NCBI RefSeq assembly: GCF_000787575.1
Contig: NW_012236514.1
Location: 310,001 to 374,000 of the forward strand
Direction of reading: 5' to 3'
Source: Acytostelium subglobosum LB1
Lineage: Eukaryota > Evosea > Eumycetozoa > Acytosteliales > Acytosteliaceae
DNA: 64,000 nt
Positions within the stretch are counted from its first letter, which is position 1. Each line of letters starts with the position of its first letter. The notes under the pieces were generated by a model. That model was not told the origin of the DNA. It saw only the letters and a program-made list of their open reading frames with translations, and searched no databases. Position numbers and translations under genes: made by a program. Of this stretch, positions 23,139 through 33,858 are shown piece after piece.

Positions 23139-23345
23139 CCTTGATGATCCCTCCTCAAGATGACCAACACCATCACACTCACCTTCTACTCATACCGCCA
23201 ACAAGTTCTCACTGACTATTTAGAAGACGACACACTCACACATACACCCGACCGATTGCCAGTCTGGCTAACCTGTAGAATACATGAATCGTTTATTTCT
23301 GCGACTTCCTATCCCCCCCCCCCTCTTTTGAATATTTATTTGTGC
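23132..23345 (+). repeat. Diverged interspersed repeat, copy A
   Basis: From the TBC stop codon onward the sequence parallels copy B at 24869-25143. Shared blocks in the same order: GTGACCTTG-TGATCC, CATCAC-CTCAC, AGTTCTCACTG-CTATTTAG, GACACAC, CCCGACCGATTG, AGTCTGGCTA-CCTGTA, and ATTTCTG-GAC. Its 3' end (C-rich run then CCCTCTTTTGAATATTTATTT) also resembles 27715-27746. It has no open frame or terminal repeats. Confidence 0.65.
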
Positions 23346-23869
23346 TGCCATTGGTTGGGCGACCAATATCAACTGTCTGGCTTGGTGCTGCTGCACATCC
23401 AACTGCTCAAGATCTCTACTGGATGTGGTGGTCATGGTTGTGGTCGTCGATGTGATCGGTGCCATCTCACTATGGCAGTGCTCGTCATGGGCAGCCACAT
23501 TGGTCAAGGTAGACACTATCTCTGTTGGCCTGTTCACTCCAATGCCACTCGCCATCTGTTCTATTGGGACATGGAACAGACGACGATGTTGTATTGAGGG
23601 TGTGAACCGATCAATTACCGCTCTTGCGAGTCGAGATTGCCCTGGCTAGTCAACTGTTGCTCCTGGTGGTTGTCTCTGCTGTTGCTGCTGCCGTTGTCTC
23701 TGCTGTTGTGCTGCTGCTGCTGTTGTTGCTGCTGTTGCTGCTGTTGATGTGGTTGAAGTGCCAACATCACTCCAGCCGGTCCAACACCATCAGATGGTGG
23801 TGAACATAGTATTCCAACTATCCGTACTACAAGATGTAGTACAGTGAATATAAAAGGTTTAAATGGCAC
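23268..23869 (-). pseudogene. Possible broken Gln-rich gene
   Basis: On the minus strand a frame starting at 23869 reads through a 12-Gln run and the repeated phrase SRDNGSSNSRDN, then stops near 23615. The next 350 nt hold a second frame with protein-like composition (VIDRFTPSIQHRRLFHVPIEQ, then Thr-rich, ending near 23268). I found no GT-AG pair that joins them in phase, so I read the area as a decayed gene or untranslated trailer, not a confirmed gene. The homopolymer run may also be noncoding. Confidence 0.25.
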
Positions 23870-24132
23870 GGCAAGGAGTCAGGATTGCCGTCAGGTTCCC
23901 CTGACATTAATTGCCCACACTACTGGGGGTATCTAGTGACTTTTCACACACTGTAGCCCGGACATCGCTTGCCTACTCCTGTTCAATGGGGGTGGGACGT
24001 TTCAACGGGCAGTCGCAACAACAGTCTGATGCCCAATGGCAGTCGCAGAAAGAAGGACTAATCATCCTGCTTGGTTTAAGGAGTTGTTTATTTAAAATCA
24101 TAACTTTATCATGGCAGTCAAGGATTATATAA

Positions 24133-24572
24133 TTAAATCTGAACCTCTTCCATTCCATTCCAGGGACATTGTCCATTAACTTTTTCGAAACAGGAGTAGT
24201 AAGTTCCTTCATTATTCCAACATGGAGGACAGGACTTGGTACAAACAGGTACATTTTTTTGGTTTCCAGGTGCACAGGAGGTACGCCTGTCATATGCCGC
24301 CATTCTATCCCACATTCCTGTTTAGTAGATAGGGATTAATACAAAATTTTTTTTTATACTTCATCCTCTTCTCGATACATACCTCCCCAAGGACATTGTC
24401 CCATTGGAGTATAATCATAACAGTCAAACTTGTTCCCATTTTTTTGCCAACACGGAGGACAATAGGTTACACCTGTGCAGATTGTACCCATATTTCCTTG
24501 ATTGCAACTGTTGGAGTCCAGAGCAAGACAATAAAGTATATTCACTATTATTAATAAGACTAATACTTTCAT
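24133..24572 (-). CDS. Small secreted protein with two Cys-rich repeats
   Basis: Two exons: 24572-24383 and 24317-24133, joined by GTATGT...AAACAG in matching phase; 124 residues. Signal peptide MKVLVLLIIVNILYCLA. The mature protein is two related repeats, each with six Cys: repeat 1 has CPPCWQKNGNKFDCYDY and CPWGGM, repeat 2 has CPPCWNNEGTYYSCFEK and CPWNGM. Cys spacing is C-x8-C-x5-C-x2-C-x9-C-x8-C in the first and C-x10-C-x3-C-x2-C-x9-C-x7-C in the second. The intron lies almost exactly between the repeats, so the second unit probably arose by exon duplication. An AATAAA (minus strand, 24092-24087) follows about 40 nt after the stop. I do not recognise a family; an extracellular, disulfide-stabilised role is inferred. 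Confidence 0.75.
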
Positions 24573-24868
24573 TCTTCGTTTGAATACAATATTGGATTGA
24601 AGATAATATCAAATAATTATCTGTATATATATTTTTCTGGATAGATAACTTTACAAGATTTTATTTATTTTGTTAAACCCCCCACAAGAACTTTGTAAAT
24701 TAAAATTATCCAATCGGCAATAGAGGTTGTAGTGGAATATATATATATATTGTCATGACAATCAATTTCAAGTTGTACATAAGAATCATGATTGTATCTC
24801 CGACTCTGTATATCTGTTAGCATTGCAATGAGGAGTATTCAACCTTCAAAATATCAGATGAATTTCCA

Positions 24869-25143
24869 GGAGTGGACCTTGTTGATCCATCCTCACGGTC
24901 ATGTGACATGTGTAAGTCGTCAAGACGACCATCACCTTCACTCACGTGCACCCACGCTTTGCTTATACCAGCCGACCAGTTCTCACTGCCTATTTAGGAG
25001 ATGACACACACTCATTCACACACGACTTTGTCAGACGACACCCACACACTTACTCCCGACCGATTGTCAATTTTGAACTCTACCTGAGCCAGTCTGGCTA
25101 TCCTGTAATGTATGAATACTATTTCTGTGACTATATCCATCTC
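24869..25143 (+). repeat. Diverged interspersed repeat, copy B
   Basis: Counterpart of copy A with the same ordered blocks and one extra internal segment of about 30 nt containing GACGACACCCACACACTTACT, which looks like a local duplication of the preceding GATGACACACACTC part. It lies in the 763-nt gap between the Cys-rich gene and the exchanger gene, whose remaining sequence is AT-rich with a (TA)n run at 24740 and a TA-rich promoter-like run at 25285-25305. Confidence 0.65.
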
Positions 25144-25335
25144 CTAATACTTTATTGCACTTGAAAAGACATCTACATCCTCCACTCTACACTCTACTCA
25201 ACAACTCTACTCTATCATTCAAATTCCTTAAGTGCTCACATTAACCTTGACCATCCTATTAATCGACCACGACACAACAGATAGATATTTATATATATAT
25301 ATAGTAGTAGCTAAACAGAACCCACCAACTTGACG

Positions 25336-27536
25336 ATGGCGAATGCCACCAGTTCTAACAAGACGCATTGGTTGTTGTTGTTGTTGGTGGTATCCTCCAC
25401 GATTGTTACAACAGCCAATGCATCATGGTTAGGTCGTCAATCAAAGATTAGATTGACTAATATGGCATCGACAAAGATGACGACGTCGACAACATCATCA
25501 GAAGAGGAAGAAGAGAACTGCGATCCAAATCTAGGATGTCAACGCGATGCCAGTATACTTATATTGATCTTCTTGGCCATACTTTTACTATCTGTACTGG
25601 TAGTTTATTGTATCATTCGAATCGACCTACATTATATTCCAGAGTCAGTGGCTGTCATTGTCTTTGGTGTGATTGTTGGAATCATTGCAAAGTACACTCA
25701 TGATAGGTTTGTGGACCATGTATCAACGTTCAGTCCAGAACTATTCTTCCTCTTTATCCTACCCGCTATCATATTTGAAACTGGATTCTCACTCAACAAG
25801 GTATGTACTTCCTCTTCAATCAATTTCATTCAAACTGACACCACATCGCTCATTCAATCAATCAATCATTCAATCAATCAAACATCCAGACTGAATTCTT
25901 TGGCAACATATATCCAATCTTGGCTCTATCAATCATTGGAACACTTATTGCATTCTTTGGAGTATCATTTGGACTCTACTTATTCGGCAAAGCAGGTATA
26001 TCTCTGCCACTGCCCATCTTTGACTCACTGATGTATGTTAGACATATTTGAGCGAGACCTCCAGCCTTTCTCCGCCTGACACTCCCTCCACTCATTCATT
26101 CAGATTTGGTTCAATAGCATGCGCCACTGATCCCGTGGCAACATTGGCAATATTCAAGGCACTTGGAGTTGATCAGAAACTATATATGATTGTACTTGGT
26201 GAGAGTATACTAAACGATGCAGTATCACTCATTATATTCAAGGCAGTCAATACATACACAGTCTCACAAGTATGGATACCAATACTACTATTCATTGGAA
26301 TATCAATTGGCAGTGTTATAATGGGTCTACTAGTTGCAATGATACTATCACTCATACTCAAGTGGCTCAACCTCTTCAAATATCCTGCTATCGAAACACT
26401 CTTTGTCATTCTATTCGCCTACATATCATATTTATTAGCAAATACAGCTTACCTCTCTGGTATCCTATCAAGTAAGTTTATTTCATTTCCAACGAATTGG
26501 CTCAAATATCTAACTTCCACAATCATTCCTCCAGCATTCTTCTGTGGATTGACATTCCAAAAGTATGGATACAAGAGTCTTTCAGGTGATTCACAACATA
26601 ATACTACACAAATACTTCGAATGGCATCATTCGTTTGCGAGACCATAACATTCATTTACATTGGAATAACACTTCCACTTCACAAGTTTTACTTTAGTTA
26701 TACATTCTTCCTTTGGAGCATTGTAAGTATCTATGGTCAACATATACATTGTTGTTGATCATTTACTTATAAGACAATATTAGGTATTCATTATAATATT
26801 TAGAGCATTGGCAGTATTCCCATTGATTGCACTGTTGAACAAGGTCAAATTGTCAAATATTAATGGAAGGATACAATTTGTTGTATTCTTGTCTGGACTT
26901 AGAGGTGCTATATCATTCTCATTGAGTCTCTCTGGAGAGTATCACTCAGAGTATCAAGATTATATCAAGACACAAATGATATTATTGGTCTACTTTACTA
27001 TATTTGTATTTGGTCTATGTACATATCCATCACTTAAGGGACTGAAGATCAAGTCGGCCGATTCAGATCAGACGATGGAGTTCATTGGACAGCCCCTACA
27101 GGTGGAACCCTTACCACGACGACGCAAGATCAGGACATTGTTCTCAAAGGTCGATGAGAAATACCTGACTCGCTTCCTCACTCGCAGACATACTCCAGGT
27201 CCAAAAGTGGATGAACAATCAATCAATGTGGAGTTGGAGACACAAGATGCCATGGAGTCAACAACAAATGATCAAGATGACAATACATATTATAATGATG
27301 ATCAGGTCGAGGATGACAATGTGCCTGCATCAATTGTTGTAGAAGCCCGTCCTGGTCAAGAAGATGAGGACATCAATGGCAAGCGTGGTGGTGTTGGTGG
27401 CAAACTTAAAACACATCCAAGCAAAGAGGAGTTGGTCGATCAAGACGAGAGTCCAACAAACTCAAACAAAGACATTCAAATGGACGACGATGGTGATGAA
27501 GATTGTGGAAGTAGCAGTACAAGTAGTCATAAATAA
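25336..27536 (+). CDS. Na+/H+ exchanger (CPA1/NHE family)
   Basis: Five exons: 25336-25800, 25890-26032, 26104-26471, 26535-26722, 26784-27536; phases agree, 638 residues. A signal-like hydrophobic N-terminus is followed by a Thr/Ser and acidic segment, then about 11 further membrane helices. Family marks: FFLFILPAIIFETGFSLNK, the ion-site segment ATDPVATLAIFKAL (paired Asp in the TDP motif), GESILNDAVSLIIF and FLSGLRGAISFSLSL. This is the eukaryotic intracellular or plasma-membrane NHE type; it swaps Na+ or K+ for H+. The 170-residue C-terminal tail is hydrophilic, with acidic Asp/Glu/Asn stretches and no recognised regulatory domain. Which of the dictyostelid paralogues it is cannot be told. 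Confidence 0.92.
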
Positions 27537-27974
27537 TATATAGTTGTATAATTGATTATTAATAAGTATGATAATATATTTCAATTGATCCATGATTGTA
27601 CAAAGTTGATTTTATTCCCCTCATTACACTTATTCATACATCTGTTTGTAGTTGATTCTGGGAGACCTTGGATACATCCTCTTCCCTTTCCAGGGGGAAC
27701 TATACTCCCAGTTTGCTTCCCCCTCCCCCTCTTTTAATATTTATTTATGTTCAACCCTGCGACGATTGGCTACAACTATATCTTTTGTTCATTCCCAACT
27801 GTCAAGGAATATTAAGATCGATGTCACTCCTCGCTAGAGGAGATGTGAGGACAATATTGAAATTGATATCGAATAGCTCGAGGATAGATATATATCAATG
27901 TAAAGATATTAAGTCACTTTGTTATTATTATTATTATTTCCACTTATTACATATCATATAAATAATTAATATAA
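27537..27974. other. Intergenic region with a repeat-like C-rich segment
   Basis: 438 nt. Bases 27715-27746 (CTTCCCCCTCCCCCTCTTTTAATATTTATTT) match the 3' end of repeat copy A near 23305-23341; I split the string only to show the similarity. An upstream GGGAGACCTTGGATACATCC may correspond to the start of copies A and B. The rest is AT-rich with ATT trinucleotide runs near 27920. Confidence 0.35.
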
Positions 27975-29319
27975 TTAAATATATTAATATCCTTCATATT
28001 TCTTTTGTATATATTATCCAATTTATATTTTATCAATTGCCAACAACTAACAATCACAAACATTTATGTTAATCCCTCGTCAACTTTCACCTCGATTCTT
28101 TGTGGAGAATCACCCAACAACTCATGCCCGAACATCACTTCATCTATGACATCATTTCAAACCACTCACCCAAACCCTTCAAACTCAATGCTGAACATAG
28201 TTCTATCTCCTGGAACTTATAAGGCAGAGTTGGGAAACTCCAAAATCGACACATCCTCACTAAATGTCACCATTGGGCCATTAGATAATACAATGGAAAC
28301 ATCAATTGACATTGGCAACTACGTATTCATTATTTTGGGAGGTTTAGATCCTACCAATCTAACAATCAACTTAACCATAATGAACGGTATGGTTCCCGCC
28401 ATCTTATCAGATGTCATATCAATGACCTACTTGACACTCAACAACGTCACCTTCACCAATTTCAATACAACCTCTACTATAATAACTGGATTTGCTTATT
28501 ATCCAGACATCTTATTCATTACAATGAATGGTGGATCAATAACCAATATTCAAAGTAACATCTGTAATTGTATCAATCAAGTCCACACTAGAGATCAACC
28601 AATTATTCATATCCAACAATAATGTTCAATATATTATTCAATCTTCAATTGGTTCACTATCAATCACAGATACAATATTCTTCAACAACTCTTACTTATA
28701 AGATATACTAGATATTCAAATCAAACCAACGATCATAATAAACTGCTCCTTTATCCAGAACATATGCACCAATGATATCAATGAGTACAGTCCACTGTTG
28801 GACACAACTGGTGACCTTGAAATTAATCACTCATTATTTGATGGCAACTTTATTAAGAACCCTCTTTTGTCCATGATCAACAACAATGCTAGAATCAACA
28901 ACTCAACTTTCACCAACAATCATGCAACGATGGTTGTAGCAGATCGCTCAAGTATTGAGGCAGCCAATTGCTCCTTCTCAAACAATTCAATTGGTATCTC
29001 TGGTTTCCACATCACCCGGACTGACCTGACTCTATCCAACTGCGAGTTTGATCTAATGAATGGATCAATATTGATCAATTGTTTTGATAAAGGCTCGATT
29101 ACAATGACCAACACTTCATTTGGAGAAAACTCTCTCATGAACTGCAGCTCAACATGTGCCACACCAGGTTATGACTTCTGTGGCAGAAGTCGCAAGTCAA
29201 TGCTAACGACTGGACAAATTGCTGGCATTGTAGTAGGCTCCGTTGGAGGAGCTGGACTCTTGGTGGCTCTTACCATTGTCTTTACCAGAAGACAGAGGAG
29301 CCAGTATAGAGAAATATAA
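27975..29319 (+). pseudogene. Beta-helix-type surface protein gene, probably damaged
   Basis: Two long frames encode one protein: 27975-28622 and 28798-29319. A hydrophobic signal-like segment (ILISFIFLLYILSNLYF) has no ATG in frame; the frame is closed upstream at 27972. The body has right-handed beta-helix style repeats (LTLNNVTFTNF, INNSTFTNN, LTLSNCEFD) with many sequons, then a transmembrane helix (IAGIVVGSVGGAGLLVALTIVF) and a short basic tail. Between 28575 and 28701 the coding-like text continues in another frame (QSSIGSLSITDTIFFNNS) and meets a TAA at 28699. A GT-AG intron from 28555 to 28702 would restore the frame, but it would discard this repeat-like stretch. With no start codon as well, decay is the simpler reading. 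Related proteins are dictyostelid surface proteins of unknown role. Confidence 0.6.
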
Positions 29320-29490
29320 ATTCAATACTCTGGCAAAGTTCACATTCAAATAAATGGGATTAAATTAAATTGGAATTTTGAATGATTACAATCAAACATG
29401 ATTGTAATAAGTTTATTTAGTCATCACCTCTAACTAGAGATGGACTTGGTGGACCATTCAGAATGATCATCATCTACTACAACAATATTA

Positions 29491-30060
29491 TTAGTTGATC
29501 TGGAAACCGGCAAAGGTGCAGAGGGAGGATGAGGCACAGTTCAACTTGACCTGTCCAGAGGCAGCCCAGTTGTCAATGCACACAGCAATGGTGTCACCAA
29601 CGTTGAAGAAACCAGTGTATGAAGCCTTGAGGTTGTAGTTTGGTGGGAATGCATAGCTGAATCCACTTGGCAACCAGGTTGAACCACCTTGAGTGAGAGT
29701 ACGGCCAAGGACGGAACCTCCAGCACAGTAGGCATTGCATCCAGATCCGGCGGCACAGTTGATGATACGAATGTCAACGTTTTGGTTGGGAGCAGTGGCA
29801 GAGGCAACATTGATCAGGACATTGGCATCAAAGTGGTAAATTCCAGCGACTGGGATGGTGTAACCACCATTGGCACCAAAGTTACCCAAGTTGAATCCAT
29901 TGCCTCCAGTGGACCATCCACCAACAGTGCTCAATGATTGAGCGCCATTAACAAGGGACAAGGCTGGGGAGTTGATCAAGTTGGCAGAGAAACCATTAGT
30001 GGCGGCAAGGGTTTGAGCACAGAGCAAGGCGGCAATAGTAAGGAGGAGGAAGAATTTCAT
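29491..30060 (-). CDS. Secreted C1q/TNF-like jelly-roll protein
   Basis: Single exon, 189 residues, ATG at 30060. Signal peptide MKFFLLLTIAALLCAQTLA. The remainder is one compact domain. GGYTIPVAGIYHFDANVLI matches the C1q strand that usually reads F-x-V-P-x-x-G-x-Y-x-F, VGDTIAVCIDNWA matches the GDxVxL strand, and the protein ends SSLCTFAGFQIN, like the terminal SxFxGFL of C1q domains. Six Cys are spaced so that disulfides are likely (CAAGSGCNAYC cluster). Codon use is strongly biased to C-ending codons, suggesting high expression. No collagen stem is present. Probably extracellular, possibly trimeric and ligand-binding; the target is unknown. Confidence 0.75.
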   Translation of the reverse strand: MKFFLLLTIAALLCAQTLAATNGFSANLINSPALSLVNGAQSLSTVGGWSTGGNGFNLGNFGANGGYTIPVAGIYHFDANVLINVASATAPNQNVDIRIINCAAGSGCNAYCAGGSVLGRTLTQGGSTWLPSGFSYAFPPNYNLKASYTGFFNVGDTIAVCIDNWAASGQVKLNCASSSLCTFAGFQIN

Positions 30061-30602
30061 TCTTTGATATTGATATTTGAATTGATTATTGATTTGGATA
30101 TATTGGAATATATTAATTGTTATTTGTTATTTGTTTGATTTGATGATTAGTCATTGATTGATGAGGATTAAATAGGTTTCCATCCTGGATGTTTGGACAT
30201 TGGAATTGAATATTTAGTCTAATGTTCAGTATAAGTTCCAGGCATATGCCATCATTGTTGATAGTTGCATATGCAGAATTGATGTATAAGTTTGATTGAA
30301 CTTGTGTCATCATTTCTTTTGCCAGAAAGGTCTTATTTTCTCAGTTTTTCACACAATCCAATCAAAATCACAAAAATCTGACGATTCGTCAAGGAATCAA
30401 AACACACACAAGTGTGTCCTTTCGTGATGGAGGCCTTGTCTTGATCGTGATCAAGTCTGGAATGTAAATGAAAATGAATAATGATGTTAACAATTTATTA
30501 ATATGATGCCATTCCATTCAATTCCATTCATTGATTCAATCAATCAATATAATCAAACGATCAATCCGAAGATTCTTGGTAATAATAATACTAAAGTATT
30601 AA
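30061..30602. other. Intergenic region, C1q-like promoter and TMEM164 3' flank
   Basis: 542 nt, AT-rich. It includes TTGAT repeats next to the C1q-like start, a palindromic TCTTGATCGTGATCAAG near 30432, and CAATCAATCAATC near 30535. No gene seen. Confidence 0.35.
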
Positions 30603-31734
30603 TTACTTCATCTTTTGGTAACTCCTGCTGTCCTGGTGCTTGTTGGCCAACTGTTTGTTCTTGGCCTTGAATGTCCTGTGCACGATGACGTCTGGAATCC
30701 AAACGAATATTATGGAAGCAATGTAACATAGCACCATCAGGGCCTCACGCCAATGAATACCAAAGATCTCGCCACCTCCAAAGCGACAGCGCATGGCGTC
30801 AAAGTCCTCGTCCAACCACAGTCCCAAGTACGTGAGGAATGTAGTGTGATAGATGACACCATATCCAAAGAGATGATTGAAGAACTTGAAGCGACGTGAT
30901 GCATCAGTGATGTGATCCACCATGTAGTGTGCTGGAGGGGCACTGGCTGTATCCAAGTGTGGGTGGAATCTATGATTGATAAACAAGTAATAGTATGCTA
31001 TGCCCAACAACAACAGATGATGAACATAGAAGTTATGAGGCTCCCACCACCAAGTGAACCAGCTTGCATTGGGTGGAGATAATAATCCAATTACCCTGTC
31101 GTCATAATTATTTGTTAGATTGATTGATTGTGTAAGTATTTTGATCAAACATGTAAGTTGAAGTATATTACTTACGGCATCCAAACTGAGTAGTAATAAT
31201 AATGGAAGAGGTTGGTATCGTGCTCGGCAAATATAACAACATATATAAGTAGGAATGATGCCAGATGACATGGTTGGACCTGAGGTGTTATGGCAAGGGG
31301 CAAGTGCATGACATTCCATCCATCTGATCAGTCATTCATTCTTCATAATTGGTATGTACCATTCATTCATTCAATCATCCATCCAATCTATGTACTATAC
31401 TTACCAACCAGTATGGCACACCTTTAATGAATCGCAATACAATGTTGGTCAGAGTCACAATGATGAGAGCAGAGATGAGTAGCCACTCGACCAATGTAAG
31501 TTTATACTGCTTATTCTTCAGTCTCTCTGGCTTCTTGAATGGGTCTGGTCTAATATAATATGTCACTATTGATGCTACAATACCACCTGAGGTCATCAAC
31601 ACAAACTGATCCATCGAGTGATTGTGTGAGTGTGTGTGTTTGTGTCACTCATTCATTCGTTCGTTTGTTTCATTCGACAAACATACATCAAAGCCAGGAT
31701 CCATGCGAAAGCATGTCTCAAATAGTTGTGCCAT
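30603..31734 (-). CDS. tmem164: TMEM164-family membrane protein
   Basis: Four exons: 31734-31687, 31605-31405, 31279-31176, 31095-30603; phases agree, 281 residues, close to the animal length (about 297). Six to seven membrane helices. Family marks: the N-terminal CFRMDPGF, the central PCHLASFLLIYVV (in TMEM164 this is NPCHLVTMMHIFLL with the catalytic Cys), then LLSPPNASWFTWW...FYVHHLLLLGIAYYYL (animal [25 protein letters not shown]) and HTTFLTYLGLWLDEDFDAM. In animals TMEM164 is an ER acyltransferase that builds C20:4 ether phospholipids; the conserved Cys and following His suggest the same chemistry. The exon around the PCH motif is only 104 nt. The assignment is by remembered motif, so moderate. 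Confidence 0.75.
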
Positions 31735-32730
31735 TTCTCTTTATATAAATATGTATCTGTTTAAACAAATATAACAAACTAAACTAAACAACAACAATAT
31801 GATAGTGTAGTCATGGTATTCTGAGAGTATGATCAACAACACTTTACGAAGGGAGGTAGTGACGTTTGTTGAATAAACATATGATTGGACATTGTGCCGG
31901 CACCCACCTTCATATTTGAATCATGATACAATAGCACGCAACTGATGTTGTCACCCCAACGCCACACTTATCCAGAGATATTTGCACACTGAATGTCTGA
32001 CTGTCAGTCAAACGAACGAGGGGGTTTTTAGATGTTTGTTCGGCTGATTGACCAATCTCTTCGAAGAATCTGGCCTTCATCACACAAATACATCTTTTGA
32101 GATCTAAGTAATAACAATGATAATCAAATATACATACTATTGTAATATTATAACTATGTCAATTATGTGTTCAAACTCGAGTGCACTTACGTAATAGAGA
32201 TAAAGATAATAAGTCATACTTTACAAATTCGAATTGGGAAGTCAAGACTGAAGTGGATGGAGTAACGTTACATTGTGGGGGTAATGAATTTCCAAATGAT
32301 TTAATTTTAATTATTTTGAGGACTTTAGAGTGTGGTGGTGGGTGAAACAATAAAGTTGCTCTATCTATTTAAATTTATTTATATTTATTTATTTCGATGC
32401 ATTTGTATTATTTTGAATTATATCTCTAATTATTACACTTCTACCTAAGGTATGTCCTCTCTCACACACTCACCTCACTCACACACCATCTCATCTCCTC
32501 TACTCTTTCAATAACATTGTCTTCGAAGACAACACTTTATTACTCTTCTCAAACACACTTCACTCTTCATCACCTTGCAACAAACAATGGTGATGAGTGA
32601 GCGAGAGAGATAAACAGAGAAGAGAAGAGAGAGGAGATAATATTGATTGCTATAACAACAAACAATATATATATTGGGGTCAAATATTAACTTAACGTTC
32701 AAACATGTACAAACAACATGAACAAATAGA
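31735..32730. promoter_or_regulatory. Divergent intergenic region
   Basis: 996 nt between TMEM164 and the plus-strand unknown gene. AT-rich; ATTTATTTATATTTATTTATTT run near 32365-32395, CTCACACACTCACCTCAC near 32460, and an AGAGAAGAGAAGAGAG purine run near 32615. Two uORFs sit just before the next start: ATG at 32705 opens a 14-codon frame that overlaps the main start, and ATG at 32719 opens ATG AAC AAA TAG. Confidence 0.5.
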
Positions 32731-33858
32731 ATGGAGGAACAACTTATAGACAAGTCATACTTTACTTCGTTGTATAAGCAGATTAGATTGCAAGAGTTTT
32801 TGGAGGTTGCTCATACTATATTATTGGATCGTTTGGAGAATGGTTATGGAAAGACGGTGAAGGGTGTACCATTGGGTTGTCTCCCGGTAGAGTTGTTCCG
32901 TGATCACTTCTCATCGTTTAGATCATGGCGTAGTTATACCAAGGATAGGGTGACGCATATCAATGGCGAGAAGGTCAATGTGCAGCATCTCTACTTTACA
33001 TTCAATGTGCGTTCGGGCTTCCCAACGTTGTCCACTGGCAAGGAGTGGGTCAAGAAGAAGATCGATAGGAAGGACGGCAATGAGCCCGCGGTGCACGAGT
33101 ACCAAAAGGTGACGTTCATCATCAGTTACCGTGATACCAGAGTCGAGTGTGATTTCAAGATGGCCATCATACTTCCTGCTAGTGTCCAACAGCAGCAACA
33201 ACTATTGGCACAGCAGCAGGCCGCTGTACAACAAGCTGCATTAATGCAACAACAAGAGTTATATCAACAACAATTATTAGCACAACAACAACAAGTGCAA
33301 CAACAACAGCAGCAACAACAATTAGTGCAACAACAAGGAGTACACACTCCACAACAACAATATAATAGCCCGATCCAGACTGCAGCAATACCTCAACATC
33401 TAACTCCACAACATACTCCACCCCAACACTCTCCCATGGTCAAGGCAGAGAACAACAGCACGCCACCAATAGCCGTACCAACTAATCTCAACATCAACGG
33501 CAACGACAATATCAACAATAACATTGATAGCATCAACAACAATAACATTGTTGACAACAACAACAACAACAATGACATCATCATAAACAACGATAGCATC
33601 AACAACATCAACAACAATATCAACAACAACGACATCATAATCAACAACAACAATGACATCAACGACAACCCTGAACAGAATATGGGTCATCCAACAGATG
33701 GTACTGCAATGTCATCTTCATCATCGCCAATGGAACAAACACCTACCGAGCCACAGCAGCAGGCGCCAATAGTGCCGGCACTGTCACAGGACACGACACC
33801 ACCAATGCATCCAGAACCTGTTGTAAATTTAAAGTTCGAGTCGACAACAACATCCTAA
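32731..33858 (+). CDS. Unrecognised protein with folded N-terminus and Gln/Asn-rich tail
   Basis: Single exon, 375 residues. The first 150 residues look folded (LYKQIRLQEFLEVAHTILLD, VPLGCLPVELFRDHF, INGEKVNVQHLYFTFNVRSG, VTFIISYRDTRVECDFKMA) and match no family I can recall; the end may be a beta-rich core. The rest is low complexity: a 60-residue Gln run with LLAQQQ units, a Pro/Thr stretch, a long Asn run with IIINND units, then a Ser/Pro tail. Such tails are common in dictyostelid transcription-related proteins, but no function is claimed. Two upstream ATGs may damp translation of the main frame. Its 3' end faces the RhoGEF gene at 295 nt. Confidence 0.75.
   Translation: MEEQLIDKSYFTSLYKQIRLQEFLEVAHTILLDRLENGYGKTVKGVPLGCLPVELFRDHFSSFRSWRSYTKDRVTHINGEKVNVQHLYFTFNVRSGFPTLSTGKEWVKKKIDRKDGNEPAVHEYQKVTFIISYRDTRVECDFKMAIILPASVQQQQQLLAQQQAAVQQAALMQQQELYQQQLLAQQQQVQQQQQQQQLVQQQGVHTPQQQYNSPIQTAAIPQHLTPQHTPPQHSPMVKAENNSTPPIAVPTNLNINGNDNINNNIDSINNNNIVDNNNNNNDIIINNDSINNINNNINNNDIIINNNNDINDNPEQNMGHPTDGTAMSSSSSPMEQTPTEPQQQAPIVPALSQDTTPPMHPEPVVNLKFESTTTS

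Noticed and set aside
33480-33680. Dispersed element at the AACAAC-rich stretch
   Set aside because: It is the in-frame Asn tract of the 32731 gene, normal for dictyostelids.
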